A DNA stretch of 64,000 nt from Botryotinia globosa (GCA_014898425.1 RCSZ01000009.1:372001-436000), one strand, 5' to 3'. Shown: positions 1 through 12,558, counted from the stretch's first letter. Notes: generated by a model not told the origin, from the letters alone. Translations and numbers: made by a program.

Positions 1-308
1 GTGTTTCACATCGCTAGGGTCCAATAGCGTGTAAAGGAATCTAGCGATATATAGTGTCCCTAACAATCATTCCTGTATCAGTATTAAGTAACAACAAAGC
101 CGCGAATCCCCCAAAAGCAGATCAAAATCAACTGTGTCCACATTCTGACACACGTTACAAAGTTATCTTTCTCATCTCAATACCATCGGCGGATGACAGG
201 ATATTGGTAATTCGCGACTGCGCGACTCCTATACACACCCTTTTGAGATACCCTTTTCTGGGTTGTCTGTTACGAATTGGAACAAACACCAAGGGCTGAA
301 TATTGACA
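1..308. other. Intergenic, upstream of KEX1
   Basis: No supported gene. This is the promoter and 5' leader side of KEX1. A short open frame at 54-299 lacks any recognisable protein character. Confidence 0.6.
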
Positions 309-2339
309 ATGCGGTCTCTCACTTCCAGGACCAGTTCGGCCTTACTGACAGTATGGGGGCTATTATCCATATCGTTGATGCCCTCGTTGGGCCAGGCAGA
401 TAAAACTGCTGGAGATTATTTTGTCCATTCGCTGCCGGGCGCTCCGCCTGGACCCTTACTCAAGATGCATGCTGGGTAAGTTACATTCTCCATATCAAAG
501 ATAAAGCTAACATGAGGCTTGCAGACACATCGAAGTCACCCCTGACCATCACGGAAACATTTTCTTTTGGCATTTCCAAAATAGACACATTGCGAACAAA
601 CAGCGCACCGTGATTTGGCTGAATGGAGGTCCAGGTTGCAGTTCTGAAGATGGAGCTTTGATGGAAATTGGTCCTTATAGAGTAAAAGATGGATCCAATG
701 GACCAAAACTCGAATACAATCCAGGTTCTTGGGATGAATTTGCGAATGTTATGTTCGTAGACAATCCAGTAGGAACAGGATTTAGTTTCGTGGACTCGGA
801 CAGCTACGTTCATGATTTGCCCGAGATGGCGGATCAATTCGTCCAATTCTTGGAGAAATGGTTTGCGCTATTCCCCGAGTATGAGCATGACGATGTGAGT
901 ATAATCCCGTCCAATTGTTATTATATGGATCACTAACTACTTCAAAGCTATACATTGCGGGAGAATCTTATGCTGGACAACATATTCCCTACATTACAAA
1001 AGCTATTCTGGAACGAAACAAGAAACCTGGCACAAAACATCCGTGGCCAATGAAAGGAATGCTAATTGGAAATGGATGGATTTCGCCGGCTGAACAATAC
1101 ATGGCCTACCTTCCATTCGCATATGAGAAAGGGCTAGTCAAGAAGGATAGCGAAAAGGCAAAGAAATTGGAGTCCCAACAAGCCATTTGCACCAAATTAT
1201 TGAATGAGAATGGCGGAAGAGACAGGGTCGATAACGGCCAGTGCGAACAGATTTTACAAGAAATTTTGTCGACCACTCAAACCAAGGGCTCAGATGGCAA
1301 TATGCAATGCTACAACATGTATGATGTGAGGTTGAAGGACTCCTACCCAAGTTGTGGTATGAACTGGCCTCCCGATTTGGTCAATGTTACACCTTACCTC
1401 CGCCGAACGGACGTGGTTGCAGCCCTCCATATTTCACCTGAAAAAAGGACTGGATGGACTGAGTGTAATGGTGCTGTTGGCAGCGCTTTCAGAGCTACAC
1501 ACTCAAAACCTTCCATTCAGATTTTACCAGACCTTCTCAAAGAAGTCCCTACCATACTATTTTCCGGCGCTGAGGATTTGATTTGCAACCACATAGGCAC
1601 CGAAGAAATGATCAGCAATATGGAGTGGAACGGTGGCAAAGGATTCGAACTTGGATCCGGAACATGGGCGCCGCGTCGGGATTGGGAATTCGAAGGCGAG
1701 GCAGCGGGTTTCTGGCAAGAGGCACGCAATTTGACTTACGTCCTGTTCTACAATTCGTCCCACATGGTACCCTTCGATTATGCACGACGTACCCGAGATA
1801 TGCTTGACAGGTTCATGCAAGTAGATATTGCTAGCATTGGTGGCGCTCCAACCGATAGTCGTATCGACGGCGAGAAGGGTCTGGAGACATCTGTTGGCGG
1901 TCATCCTAATAGTACTGCTGCTACTCAAGCCGAAGAAGAACGTTTGGAGGCCACGAAATGGAACGCCTATTACAAATCTGGTGAGACTGTCCTAGTGATC
2001 GTCATTATCGCAGCTTCGGCATGGGGCTATTACATCTGGCGTGAACGACGCCAACGCGCTGGTTACGCTGGCATTTTCGGGGGTGACACACCTATGGCTT
2101 TGGCGGGCGCGAGAAGTGGCCCTAGAGGCGCAGCAGGTCTTGAGAATTTCCGCAATAAACGAATGGCGAGAGATGTGGAGGCAGCAGACTTTGATGAAAG
2201 TGAATTGGATGAACTACACGTGAAGTCACCTACGGACGACATGGATAGAGATAGATATAGCGTTGGAAGTGCAAGTGAAGATGAAGGCACCACAAGGAGA
2301 AATGGAAATGGCAAGGGCAAAGAAAAGAGTTACTCATAG
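309..2339 (+). CDS. KEX1: Pheromone-processing carboxypeptidase KEX1
   Basis: Serine carboxypeptidase (family S10) that trims C-terminal Lys/Arg from peptides after Kex2 cleavage; in yeast it is a trans-Golgi membrane protein. Exons 309-475, 525-894 and 948-2339 give 642 aa; both introns have GT..AG ends and CTAAC-type branch sites. Seen in the protein: an N-terminal hydrophobic signal segment (about residues 11-28), the substrate-site motif NGGPGCSS, the nucleophile elbow GESYAG (Ser186), the acid Asp389 in FSGAEDL and the base His451 in SSHMVPFD. A single membrane span lies near residues 526-543, followed by a charged cytosolic tail. This layout (signal, catalytic domain, one TM, acidic tail) is diagnostic of KEX1 rather than vacuolar carboxypeptidase Y. 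The start is the first ATG that yields the signal peptide. It is convergent with RAE1. Confidence 0.95.
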
Positions 2340-2976
2340 TCTAATGCACTGCACGTATGACGAGTTGGAGGATTGGCAAGTCAGAATTTTCTTTAATCCG
2401 TATGAGCATTAGTATGGGCGCCTTCTGGAATTTGGGCAATCGACGCGCTGGGTATGTTACTATCACTATTTTAGACTTGGTTCGATTGGACTGCATTGTG
2501 GGAACTGCGGGAGTTCAAATGGAAATGGAAATGAATGCATTGATGCATTGATGTATTGTAAGACATTAGGTTCTATCGCACTCGTGTATCGTGTCACTGA
2601 ATTTTGGGAGTGCATAAATGTGAGATGTGTTATATGGTTGACTTTGAACACGCTTCATACCATTACTACCTATATGACCTGATTTTGGAATCCTAGTGAT
2701 CGCCCTGTGACCGCCTTAAACTCCTCTGCAATAACTTCATCTTCTTGTATAACTGTGGCATCCAGCTCTCCCTTCCCTTGCTCGATTATGTCCTGGTTTT
2801 GAAACGCTCGGTCTAGGACTACATCTATGCCTCCTTCAACCCGATTCAATTCATACGCCATCTTATAGGATCAGAGATGCCTTCAGGCCTCGGAATTCTC
2901 GCCCCTATATCTTTACTTATCATTCGCCAATTTTCCATCTCGAAATTCTCGTAGTGTAATCTCATCTCATCTCCAT
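2340..2976. other. Convergent intergenic region KEX1/RAE1
   Basis: Holds the 3' ends of KEX1 and RAE1. Only short open frames without family resemblance are present; no RNA gene was recognised. Confidence 0.5.
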
Positions 2977-4169
2977 CTACCTCTTCTTGACACTTGGTCT
3001 AGGCTTGCACTCATCCGCGTTTACTGGATGTAACATAATCTTATTTGGATATTGTGGTGTGTTGCTTGCATAACCCTTACTCCAATCGTAGCTAACGGCG
3101 TAGGCAAAAATGTTTCCGGTGTGGTTAAAAGCTGTAGCTGAGATGGTTCCCCCGACGGTTGGGTATCCCTTCAATCTATGCTTGGCAATTCCGTCCCAGA
3201 AATGGAACGTACCGTCGGACCCAGCAGTGCTGAAAGTACCGTGGATGGGGTGGAAGGATATCGCGTTTACGGAGTAGACGTTGGTCATGTTGTTTGAGGG
3301 TGGGTCGCGGTGACATTTGAAAGAGAAGTTCATGCTTTGATAGTTAGTGAGGGGTCTTGAAGAATGTATTCTGGGGAAAGATTGCATACGTGGCGTCCTT
3401 GTCTTCAACATATTGGATGGCACATCTGCCTTCAATACTACCAACTGCGAAACCAGAAGCATCGGGAAATAAACTAATGACTCTAGTTTGCCATTTCAAC
3501 GGACTTTGAATGGTCTTCTTAATCTTGTCTGGCATGTTCAAATCGATGATATTGATATATCGGTCTGCGGTTCCAACAACCAAAACATTCTTCTGCACAT
3601 CTAAGGTATAGACTTTATGGTTCATGTTCACCGAAACGACCGGATTAGGAGTCCTCAAATCCCAATACTTAATGGTATTATCCCAAGATCCGGTCACGAG
3701 CATCTCCCCGTTTGTTTGAGGGGCAGTGAAGAATCTCGCGGATTTTATAGGTTGATCATGCGCGGCGACTTGCGATACTGTTTGATTGCTTTCAAGATCC
3801 ATAACACGCGCAGTCTTGTCGGCTCCGGCTCCAACTACTTTCTTTCCATCCTGTTCGAGTTCATCAGTATGCTTTCTGATAAACTCAGCTAAAACGTATA
3901 CATACCTTTGACCAGTGACAGCTAAAGACCGGCCCTTCGAAATCAAATAATGCCCTGCCTTCACTCTGCCCGCTCGACAAGATCTCGTAGATCCTCACTT
4001 TCTTATCCCATGATGCGACCGCCAGATGTTCGGAGACCGGCGAAAAGGCAAGATCGGAAATACTGTCCTCGGGAGGATTATTGAGAGGGATATCTTTCGA
4101 AAGATCACCGAGAGTATTGGCCGCGCTCGTCGAGGTTGTGGTAGCCGCAGAACCAAATAATCCGGCCAT
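2977..4169 (-). CDS. RAE1: RAE1/Gle2-type WD40 mRNA export factor
   Basis: A WD-repeat beta-propeller that docks on the nuclear pore (Nup98/Nup116 GLEBS motif) and supports poly(A) RNA export. Exons in coding order are 4169-3906, 3850-3390 and 3334-2977, giving 360 aa, the usual length of the family. Introns have GTATGT/ACAG and GTATGC/AAAG ends, the second with a CACTAAC branch site. Seen: an N-terminal FG-like start (MAGLFGSAAT), the segment SWDKKVRIYEI, the GSWDNTIKYWDLR blade, and the C-terminal stretch with NAISFHPIHGTFSTAGSDG typical of Rae1. The ATG at 4169 is the first in the frame. The 3' end faces KEX1. Confidence 0.95.
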
Positions 4170-5442
4170 GTTTGCTTATAGATATCTGCAAAATCGTCTC
4201 AGTAGTATGCGCCGTCTCGAGAAAGGAAGCTTTTTCGCGTCAATTCGCGTTCGTTGGCGTTGGTCGTCGAACAATTTCAATTTCACCTGTTTTGCGGGCA
4301 CGTAATTAAAAAACGACGGCTTCTCCAGGCATCGAAAGCTCATGTTGAAAATCCGCGCTAATGATGTTAGCTAGCTGCACACTAGCGGCCGCACAAAACT
4401 TCCCATCCACTACAAATTTTGAATTTTCAACTGGAAATTCTCTTTCTTTTCTTCTACAACTTCTCGCTCAAAGAATCGCATTCGAAGCACACAAACAGAA
4501 ATATCTTCATCGATGTTTCAATCTACTCTTATGCTTTGGGAGAAAGTCCCCGGACACCCTTCTTTCTAAAAGTTAGGATTGCGGAAACGCGCCGCCATAG
4601 AAGCACTTGCGGCTTCTCTTCTACCAATTCTTTATCCTCAGTTTCATCCATCCTTTTGCCGCTATTACTGCTGCCACAAGGCTTCTTGAAAATTGGATTC
4701 GGAGCACAGGAGACCACATGGATGAAGATACGAGTCCGAGCTCCTGTGTAAAGTTTCCAATTGACTTGAAGAAGAGTGGTGATGGGAGGTAGAAGATATG
4801 TTCCTGATTGGGGTGGGAGTGTTAATGGTAGTCGAGGCTTTTTCGTCGAGATCGATAGTTATGCGATTGCTTTTCTTTGCTGCAAAGCTGGGAAAGTAAC
4901 TCGATGGGGCTTATTCTTGATGCGAGAAGTTCAATTACATTTTTTGAGTCTATAGCTTATAGGAAAGCAAAGATGTTGTTGACTGAAGGTTGGGACACCA
5001 AACTCTAACCCTTTCTTCACCGAAAGGGTCGTCCTTGATTGGAAGTCATTCATCTTAGAAGCTCTGTCGAAGGAGCTGGACTTTGTTAGGATCACAAAAG
5101 CAGTTCAGGTGATGATTACCAAATAGAGTCAAGCACTGAATTGGGCCGTGTAAAAAGCGGCTCATAATTTGATGACCACAATTGCGTTATGGTGTCTGAT
5201 GAACTTTACAAAGCTTTTTTTTCTTTTTGTCAATCAAACTTAGCATTCAATGATAATATTAACTATATTAATTCTCATCTATCTAATGTGCAACTCACTC
5301 ATACTCCCAAGATCCGAAGATGTAGTGATGCAGATATACGCAAATGACGCCGCTGTCCCTTTAAAATTCCCAACCCGTCATAATCCTCGTATGGTATCAA
5401 GCCGTTAATCCACCCATAAAATGCAATAGTAAACAATATCCT
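4170..5442. other. Noncoding stretch between RAE1 and the next gene
   Basis: About 1.27 kb. Short open frames (for example 4419-4751) are low-complexity and unsupported. A small perfect hairpin (8-bp stem, 6-nt loop: ACCCTTTC, TTCACC, GAAAGGGT) lies at 5008-5029. The left part is the RAE1 promoter side; the right part is the 3' side of the minus-strand gene. Confidence 0.5.
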
Positions 5443-6942
5443 TCACATAAGCCCACCCAGAACCACTCTTCCAACGCCCGCAACCTCGCTCTTTACTCCA
5501 CCTCTGCTGCTATCCTCAAATTCCTTTACCACTCCCTGCACAATAATCTTCCTCACTCTAGCATCCGCTTTGGTAAACATTTCCGCAATCTGTGGAGTGC
5601 ACTCTTTAGGTGATGATACCAGACTCATCAACCTTGTATAACAATCAATCAATACATCGCATAGCGTCGCAAATGTCTCGTAGAAATCGGGATCGAATGG
5701 TAAAGATGGTGTCAAAAGATACGTATATTCCTCGCCTGGTAATAAATCGTTCTCACTTGCTGGGAATGATGTTGCGCCATTGCCACCTCCACTTGATGTA
5801 CTACCATTGATAGATTTGGTATCCGAGACATCGTTGCCCATGGGCAATCCTATTTCAGTCGCAGAACTTGTGCGTCGTCCTTTACTTGGAATCATAGTTG
5901 AGCGCTTGAACATTTGCGGAAATCTTCCGCGTGATAATGAAGAAGATGTCGATCCATCTGGTGGATGCGCTTGCTGGAAAGATTCGAATTCGCCGAGAAG
6001 CGCGTTGAGCGTGCGCAGAAACTCCGAAGGACTTGAAGAATTGAGATCGAGGATTGTAGGGAGTGAAAGACCGAGAAGAAGGTAATTTGTCGCGCGACGA
6101 GCGAGTTTGCGCGCATCGAAGTAGGGCATTCGTTGTAAATCGGACTTATTGAATAATAATGTATTGAACCAGTAGACCCTTCCTTCATGACTATTCGAGT
6201 TAACTTGTCAGTATAATCTTTCTGGGATAAGTTGCAACGAGAGGATAGCGAAGACGTACGCCTTTCGTAAATAATCCAAGGTAGATATTCTCTTCGACGC
6301 CATCTCTTGTATGTGCTGGTAAGTTATGGTCTCGAGCGTAGGACTACCAGGCTGCATTGGGGCCATTACACCTGGTCCTGCAGGTCCTCCCCCTGAGGAT
6401 TGATAGCCGGTCCCTGGTCTAGCAAGCATCTTTGAATATGGCGTCGTCGAGGTAAAAGATTGCGCATCTATCGATTGACGCGGTAACGTTTCCCCAAACG
6501 AATTGGCTCCTGTAGTTTCTGCTAAGACAACGCGATCGTAACTATCTATGCTTTGCCGGGGATCCAAGGGTGGTAATGGAAGATTTACTGGGACGACATA
6601 GGGATTGTTCGCAGCAGAATGCTTTTCGGATGAGTTCGAAATGGGAAATAATGGAAGATTAGGCAGAAGTGTTGAGTGTAAATGCGCAGTGGAATTATTA
6701 CGTCGATTATGGCGAGAGGATGCAGAAAAGGAGGGTTTCCGACTGAAGCCAGTTACCGATGGTCTCGGTTGGTGAGTCGGTTGATGTGTTGGACTGTATT
6801 TGGACTCGCTTTTAGGAGAACCTCCGCTAGTACTGGGACGATTTGAGGTTGAGGTTGAGGTTGGAGTCTTACTGCTCCCAAATATATTACCACCTTTGAA
6901 GAGTCCACCATTGGTATTTGAGGAGGGTGTAGGTCGATGCAT
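5443..6942 (-). CDS. Fungal protein of unknown function, 476 aa
   Basis: I do not recognise the family. Two exons in coding order, 6942-6260 and 6190-5443, are joined across a 69-nt intron (GTACGT..GAATAG) in frame, giving 476 aa. The N-terminal half is Ser/Thr/Pro-rich and probably disordered (TPTSTSTSNRPSTSG, several RQSID motifs). From about residue 205 it becomes ordered and conserved-looking: ASKRISTLDYLRKAHEGRVYWFN, then MPYFDARKLARRATNYLLLGLSLPTIL, a second low-complexity insert, and a helical C-terminus (FDPDFYETFATLCDVLIDCYTRL, then KADARVRKIIVQGVVKEF). No signal peptide or clear membrane span is seen. An in-frame stop lies at 6976-6978, and the first ATG after it is at 6942, which I use as start; an extra upstream exon cannot be excluded. 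Confidence 0.8.
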
Positions 6943-7460
6943 CTTTCCGCAATCGTACGCCACAACATCGGCTAATTAGATGTTCGATTTTTCGATAATA
7001 CAGTATGTAGTCCCCACCTTCTCTCGAGCTTTCTCTTTCCTTTTCGATGTTTCTTCAGTCAAAGGTTCACACTCGATGTCTTCTTCTCTTGTCTTCTCTG
7101 GCACTCTTTCGTTTTCGTCGTCGTCGGTATGTGTGCCTGCTTTTAAACAAAGCTTCGAACGCAAAGAGCGAGACAGAAAAAGGAATCAAAAGGGATAATA
7201 TATTATCAAATCCTGTTGGGAAATGTGCTAATATTATTCATTTATTCGAGTGGATCAGAAAGGAAATACCGAAGTCTCATCCCCAGACTTCAACCGCCAA
7301 AAGCAAATCTGCAGGATGAAGAAAAAGCAACAGATAAAATTGGATTGGGGGGAAAAAAGGAAGGATTGACTGAAGAAGCAAAACAAAAGACTAAAGAAAC
7401 ACAAAAGTACGAGATTATAGATCGAATGCAAAGAGAAGGAATCGGAGTCCATATCTATAT

Positions 7461-7494
7461 CTACCTACCTACCTACCTACCTACCTACCTACCT
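7461..7494. repeat. (CTAC)n microsatellite
   Basis: About 8.5 uninterrupted CTAC units in the divergent promoter region. The same tetranucleotide run recurs at 27934-27973. Confidence 0.95.
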
Positions 7495-8116
7495 GTCTTA
7501 TCCTTCATGTCCCATAAGTAAGATGATCTGGATATCTTGTAACCCAATAGTTTGATTGTTCAGAACCACATAGGTGGTGGTGTATCGCTGCCCATCCATC
7601 CTACTATATCGGTCTACGGAGTATTGACCCCAACGTTCAGGGGGGTGTAAGACGGTAAGGTTGCTTGAATAGGGTTAACCTTACATCCTACATCCTATGT
7701 ATGGACCGATTCTGTACAGCTGAGCTGTATGAAATACCAGGTACTCATGGCTGCTTTCTCACTGGTTCTTCGTGAACTCCATCCATCTGGAGTGGTTGAA
7801 GCGTTGAAGAAATGGCACGCATGATATACGCGCGTACCCAGATAGGTAGATATGTATGGACATACCGACGTAGTAGATTTGACGAATGAAAGATCGAAAG
7901 AAAGACGGAATGATCGAATATCTACATCATACCTACATAGTACATAGCACAAACTTTTGGCCATGGAGATTTCTTCTTCGTCACCTTTTTTCTTTGAATC
8001 TCCGAGGTTGTATGTTTTCTGGAATATAGCCTCATGTTCTAATTTTCCAGTTTTTCCAGTTACATGGTACTGCGTAGAACTTGGACAATGTGATCATCCA
8101 TGGATGAGATTGACGA

Positions 8117-8196
<80 letters not shown>
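8117..8196. repeat. (GATT)n microsatellite
   Basis: Twenty perfect GATT units (80 bp) about 165 bp upstream of the cytidylyltransferase start codon, probably near or in its promoter/leader. Confidence 0.97.
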
Positions 8197-8360
8197 TGAT
8201 CTGCTGGTAAGCGGTAAAGGGAGGAGACGCCCCGCAACTCCTTCTTATCATTATTAACCTTACTGGTACCTACCTAGCCATTGAAAGAAACACCTTTTTG
8301 GAAATATATCAATCTTCAAAACCAAAGAATAATAATAATACCTTCAACTAATTCATAATT

Positions 8361-9892
8361 ATGGCCAATAATTTCGAGGAAGAAGGTCCATTTGGCGAAG
8401 CAGCGCCTGAGATATTAGAGGATAGAATATGGGTAGATGGATGTTGGGACTTCTTTCATCATGGTATGTTTGTTCATGTAGAGTTCCAGAAAGCTATTTG
8501 GGAAACCTTACCCCTGACTTCATATGCTGACATGTTGATTCCTCTACAGGACATGCTGGCGCCATGCTTCAAGCACGACAATTAGGGAATGAGTTGGTTG
8601 TAGGAATTCATTCAGATGAATCAATTCTCGAGAACAAAGGACCTACGGTCATGACGCTACAAGAACGGTAATTCAGGACGACCATTGGACGAGGACTGAT
8701 TTACTGATACCATATCCTCAAGAATTGCGGCAGTAGATGCCTGCAGATGGGTTACACAATCGGTATCATATGCGCCATATGTTACTTCTTTGCCATGGAT
8801 TTCTCATTATGGTTGCAAATATGTAGTTCATGGCGATGATATTACATCGGACAGCAGTGGGGAAGATTGTTATCGATTTGTCAAGGCCGCAGGTAGATTT
8901 AAGGTCGTGAAGCGAACGCCAAGTATCTCAACGACAGATCTTGTGGGACGAATGTTACTCTGCACACGAACGCACTTTATTAAATCACTTCCCAAGCTCT
9001 TGGCTGGGGAAGATGGCTCTGGAACTCCGGAGGAGAGACACAGTGAAGGCAAAGCTATGACTGAAAGAATGCGAATGTACGCTACCGATGAAACTGGACT
9101 TAAGCCAGGCTCAAGTGTTTGGTTTTGGAAAGCTTCGATTGCGGCCAGGGAGGACGAGACCGAGAACGAGAAGGGAGTCTTCAGTTCGTTGATGCAAGGA
9201 TCGACCCCAAAACCTGGTCAGCGAGTCGTATATGTTGATGGTGGCTTCGATCTCTTCTCTTCGGGTCATATTGAATTCCTTCGACAAGTCATAAAGGCGG
9301 AAGAGAAGCTCGCTGAGGGAGAAGGCTGGTACAACAAAGAGGCTGTAGAAGAGCGTCTTGATAAAGGGGCAGACTATGCCCCATGTTTCGTAGTGGCTGG
9401 TGTTCACGATGATGAAGTTATCAATCATTGGAAAGGAGTCAATTATCCGATCATGAATATCTACGAACGAGGTCTTTGCGTATTGCAATGCAAGGTATTA
9501 AGTGTCCCACAGTATCTCTCCCAGGTTGCAATTCTAACTTTGTATAGTATGTCAACGCCGTCATCTTCGGTGCGCCTTTTACTCCCTCCAAGGCATATCT
9601 TACAACAACTCCATGGGGGGTACCTGATGCCGTCTATCACGGACCAACAAGTTTCATGCCATTAACTTATGATCCATACATCGCTGCAAAGGAAATGGGA
9701 ATCTATCGTGAGATCGGAAACCATGAATTTGCATTTGTCAATGCTGGTCAAATTGTGCAACGAATTTTGAAAAGTCGAGACATGTATGAAGAAAGACAAC
9801 GCGTAAAGGGAGTGAAAGGTATTGGCGAGGAGGCTCAAAGGACTCGCGAACGATTGGAAGAAGAGCAGCGATCAAAGGAAAACACTGCATGA
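8361..9892 (+). CDS. ECT1: Ethanolamine-phosphate cytidylyltransferase (ECT1/PCYT2)
   Basis: Makes CDP-ethanolamine from CTP and phosphoethanolamine in the Kennedy pathway to phosphatidylethanolamine. Exons 8361-8463, 8550-8667, 8723-9494 and 9548-9892 join in frame to 445 aa. Two nucleotidyltransferase folds are visible: the first with HHGH at residues 33-36 and the CTP-binding-like KRTPSISTTDLVGRML, the second with GGFDLFSSGHIEFL (His256) and a conserved C-terminal block (NAVIFGAPFTP, DPYIAAKEMGIY). The tandem fold distinguishes it from the single-domain choline-phosphate enzyme. The C-terminus is a charged helix (ERQRVKG to KENTA). The introns are short and canonical. Confidence 0.95.
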
Positions 9893-10122
9893 AGGGGTTA
9901 AAACCTGAAGGAAAAGTTCAAGGGTAGAGAGGCAGCCCTAAAAAAAGTTCATGGATAGAGATACCACCTAATTTTACATAAGATAGAGATAAATATCAGA
10001 TTAATTGACCAAAGAACATGCCATGGCTTGGTATCCACCGACGAGATAAAACATTACAGCCAATTGACCATGTAAAATATAAGGCTGTGACTCTGTGAAT
10101 GTGCTTGTGACTTCTGATGATA
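9893..10122. other. 3' flank of ECT1
   Basis: Short noncoding stretch between ECT1 and the tandem repeat that hosts the transposon. Nothing recognised. Confidence 0.5.
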
Positions 10123-10192
10123 TGAATCTTCTTGCAGTTCCGCATATCTTGAAGTCTCGGTATCCGAGTGAATCTTCTTACAGTTCCGCATA
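10123..10192. repeat. 46-bp tandem repeat, unit A plus left half of unit B
   Basis: Unit A (10123-10168) begins TGAATCTTCTTGCAG and ends GGTATCCGAG. Unit B starts directly after it at 10169 (TGAATCTTCTTACAG) and is cut after CCGCATA at 10192 by the transposon. Its other half resumes at 12559. The two units differ only by G-to-A changes where they can be compared. Confidence 0.9.
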
Positions 10193-10511
10193 CAGTAGAA
10201 CTTGGTTATACCGGAATGAAATATTTGACTAATTAAATCCGGTATAAATAAGATTCTGGTATAAAAAATAATGGTCTAAGTGTTTCTACCAAAATTTATA
10301 TCCGATTTTAGTTCTAAACCCTGATATTTTCGAAAAAAAAATATTATGTAATAGTATTTAATCAAATTTATTAATATCAAAAAAGCTTATTAAGTTAAAT
10401 TCATTATCAAAATTTGTATTGGATTCTTGAAAAATTAATTCAGTACTCTGATTTTGTTTAAAAATCTGATATTACTATATAAAAAATAATCAAATCAGGA
10501 AATTTTTCTAA

Positions 10512-10542
10512 TATCCTCTAGACTGTCAACTAGCGGCGCCGT
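10512..10542. repeat. Inner inverted repeat of the transposon, left copy
   Basis: Contains CTAGACTGTCAACTAGCGGC. It pairs as an inverted repeat with 12482-12513, and the mismatches seen are all C/T or G/A transitions. It lies 319 bp from the left end of the element. Confidence 0.8.
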
Positions 10543-12481
10543 CGCTTAGCAGGGATCTAATAGACTAATCAAATCATCAGAATTTTAAGAATTCTTATAA
10601 TATTTGAATTATATTTTATAATAATTATTGAAACATTTATTATTATTATATAAATGAATATTGTATTTTTAATATTTCTATATACTTTTATATCTATTAC
10701 CTTTTAATCTAAAATTGTTCGATATTTTCTTTAATATAACTCTTTTTGCATCAAAGAATAGCTTTTTATATATACTATAATCCTTTTTATTTTCTAATTT
10801 AATAAAATAATATTTTATAAAAAAGTTAGAATTCTCAATTATAATCTATAGAAATTCAAAATAATTTTTAGAATAATATTTGGATTCAAATTTATTAATC
10901 AATTTATTAGTAATAGATTTTCGAAAAGTATTATATTTCAAAAATTTGATTATAGAATATTTTAAAACAAGCTTTTTATAAATTAAATAGCAATTAATTA
11001 AAACAATAATTAAAAACTATTATTCTAAAGCTTAATATCCTTTACAATATATTTATTAATCTTTTAGTATAAACGAATATAATTGATTCCTTATATCAAT
11101 AATATTTATATTATAATTATAATTATCAAAAAGAATCGAAATAATTAATTTTTTCTTTATATTATCTCCAAATACAATTTTAGTTATTTTAGTTTTCAAA
11201 AAAATAAATTTCAATTGTTTTTGTATCCTATAAACAAAAGCTTTTCCATTATATACTATAAATTGAATCAAAACTAATATATTATTCTTCTATATTATAT
11301 AACATACTAAATTTAAAGAAGATACTATAAAAATGATTATTTTTTATAATATATTATCGTTTTTATTATTGTTTTTCTTTTTTATAATTAAATTTTTGTG
11401 AATTCTAAAATTCGATTAGTATATCCTTATTATAACATACCTTGAATAATATATATACTTCAAAAAGTTGATTGAAATAAAGAGATTATCAAAATAAAAA
11501 TAATATAAAACTTTAGATAACTTCTATATTAAATATAAAACCACTATTTATATTTTATTTATATATTTTTTCCTATTTATTAATTTCAAAAAAGGGAATA
11601 TAATTATATCTATAAAACCATTCGTTTTTTTTATCTTATATTAAACCTATATTATAAAAAAGCCTTGATTTGCAATTACCTATACCTTAAATCCTATAGA
11701 TATAGATTTATTTCTAATAAATATAATATATTTTAATCGACTATTATATCACATAATACATTTGTTAACTAAAATTCAACTCTAAAACCTTCATATTAAA
11801 AAATTAATATTTTGAATATAATCTAATAATAAATCAATCTAAAACAAAATATATTAATATATAAAATATAAATTGGAAAATTGAAATCTCACTTTTTCGA
11901 AAACATTCTTTATTTTAAAGAATAATATACAATACTTTATATAAATCTCTTCAAATCTAATCTATAATATAAAATATACAAAATTATATTTATTTTTATC
12001 ACTTCTATATTTCTAATAAATTACAATCATATATTTGATATAAATCGATATATATATATATATATACTTATATACAAATAAACCTCATCTATTGTAATCA
12101 AATATTATAAAAATACCTACAAATTCGATAATTCTTTGTCTTTTGATATTTATATATATAAATTCGTTTATTTTACAATCAATTCTATTATTTTAATAGA
12201 AAAATAAAAATAAAATAGAATAAGTATATTATAATATTGAGAATTAACTAATAAAATAAGTTTTCAATTAAAATTAATATATTCTATAAATTGAAAACAA
12301 ATCCTTGCTTTCAAAATAGAGATAACATCTAAATATAATATTTCTTTATCAATAAAATCAAATTCTATATTATTTGAAATTATATTAATGGAATTATTAT
12401 ATACAACATATTTATTGATTTCCTTATTTTCAATATTATATACAAAGTTATTAATGTTCTTGCTCAGTGCACGGACCACAT

Positions 12482-12513
12482 ACAGCGCCGCTAGCCGGCA
12501 GTCTAGGGGATAT
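12482..12513. repeat. Inner inverted repeat of the transposon, right copy
   Basis: The reverse strand reads CTAGACTGCCGGCTAGCGGC. It sits only about 45 bp from the right end, so the two ends of the element are not symmetrical. Confidence 0.8.
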
Positions 12514-12558
12514 CTAAGATTCCGGTATATCCCAGTCCAGTATAGCCAAGTTCTACTG

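Larger units (their letters stand above)
6943..8360. other. Divergent promoter region with simple repeats
   Basis: About 1.4 kb between two divergent genes. It contains a CTAC tetranucleotide run, a TACGGAGTA motif at 7615-7623 and a GATT tetranucleotide run (listed separately). No supported ORF or RNA gene. Confidence 0.6.
10193..12558. mobile_element. RIP-degraded TA-inserting DNA transposon (Tc1/mariner-pogo-like)
   Basis: A 2366-bp element whose ends are inverted repeats: CAGTAGAACTTGGTTATAC at 10193 and, on the minus strand, CAGTAGAACTTGGCTATAC from 12558. It is flanked by a TA duplication (10191-10192 and 12559-12560). TA duplication plus CAGT-starting ends fit the Tc1/mariner superfamily, pogo/Fot1 branch (inference from ends only). 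The interior is extremely AT-rich, with no ORF longer than about 71 codons (minus strand 11056-11271, 12264-12479), so no transposase is encoded. A second inverted-repeat pair lies inside (10512-10542 and 12482-12513) and differs by transitions only. This is the expected footprint of RIP: a dead copy. Confidence 0.85.
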
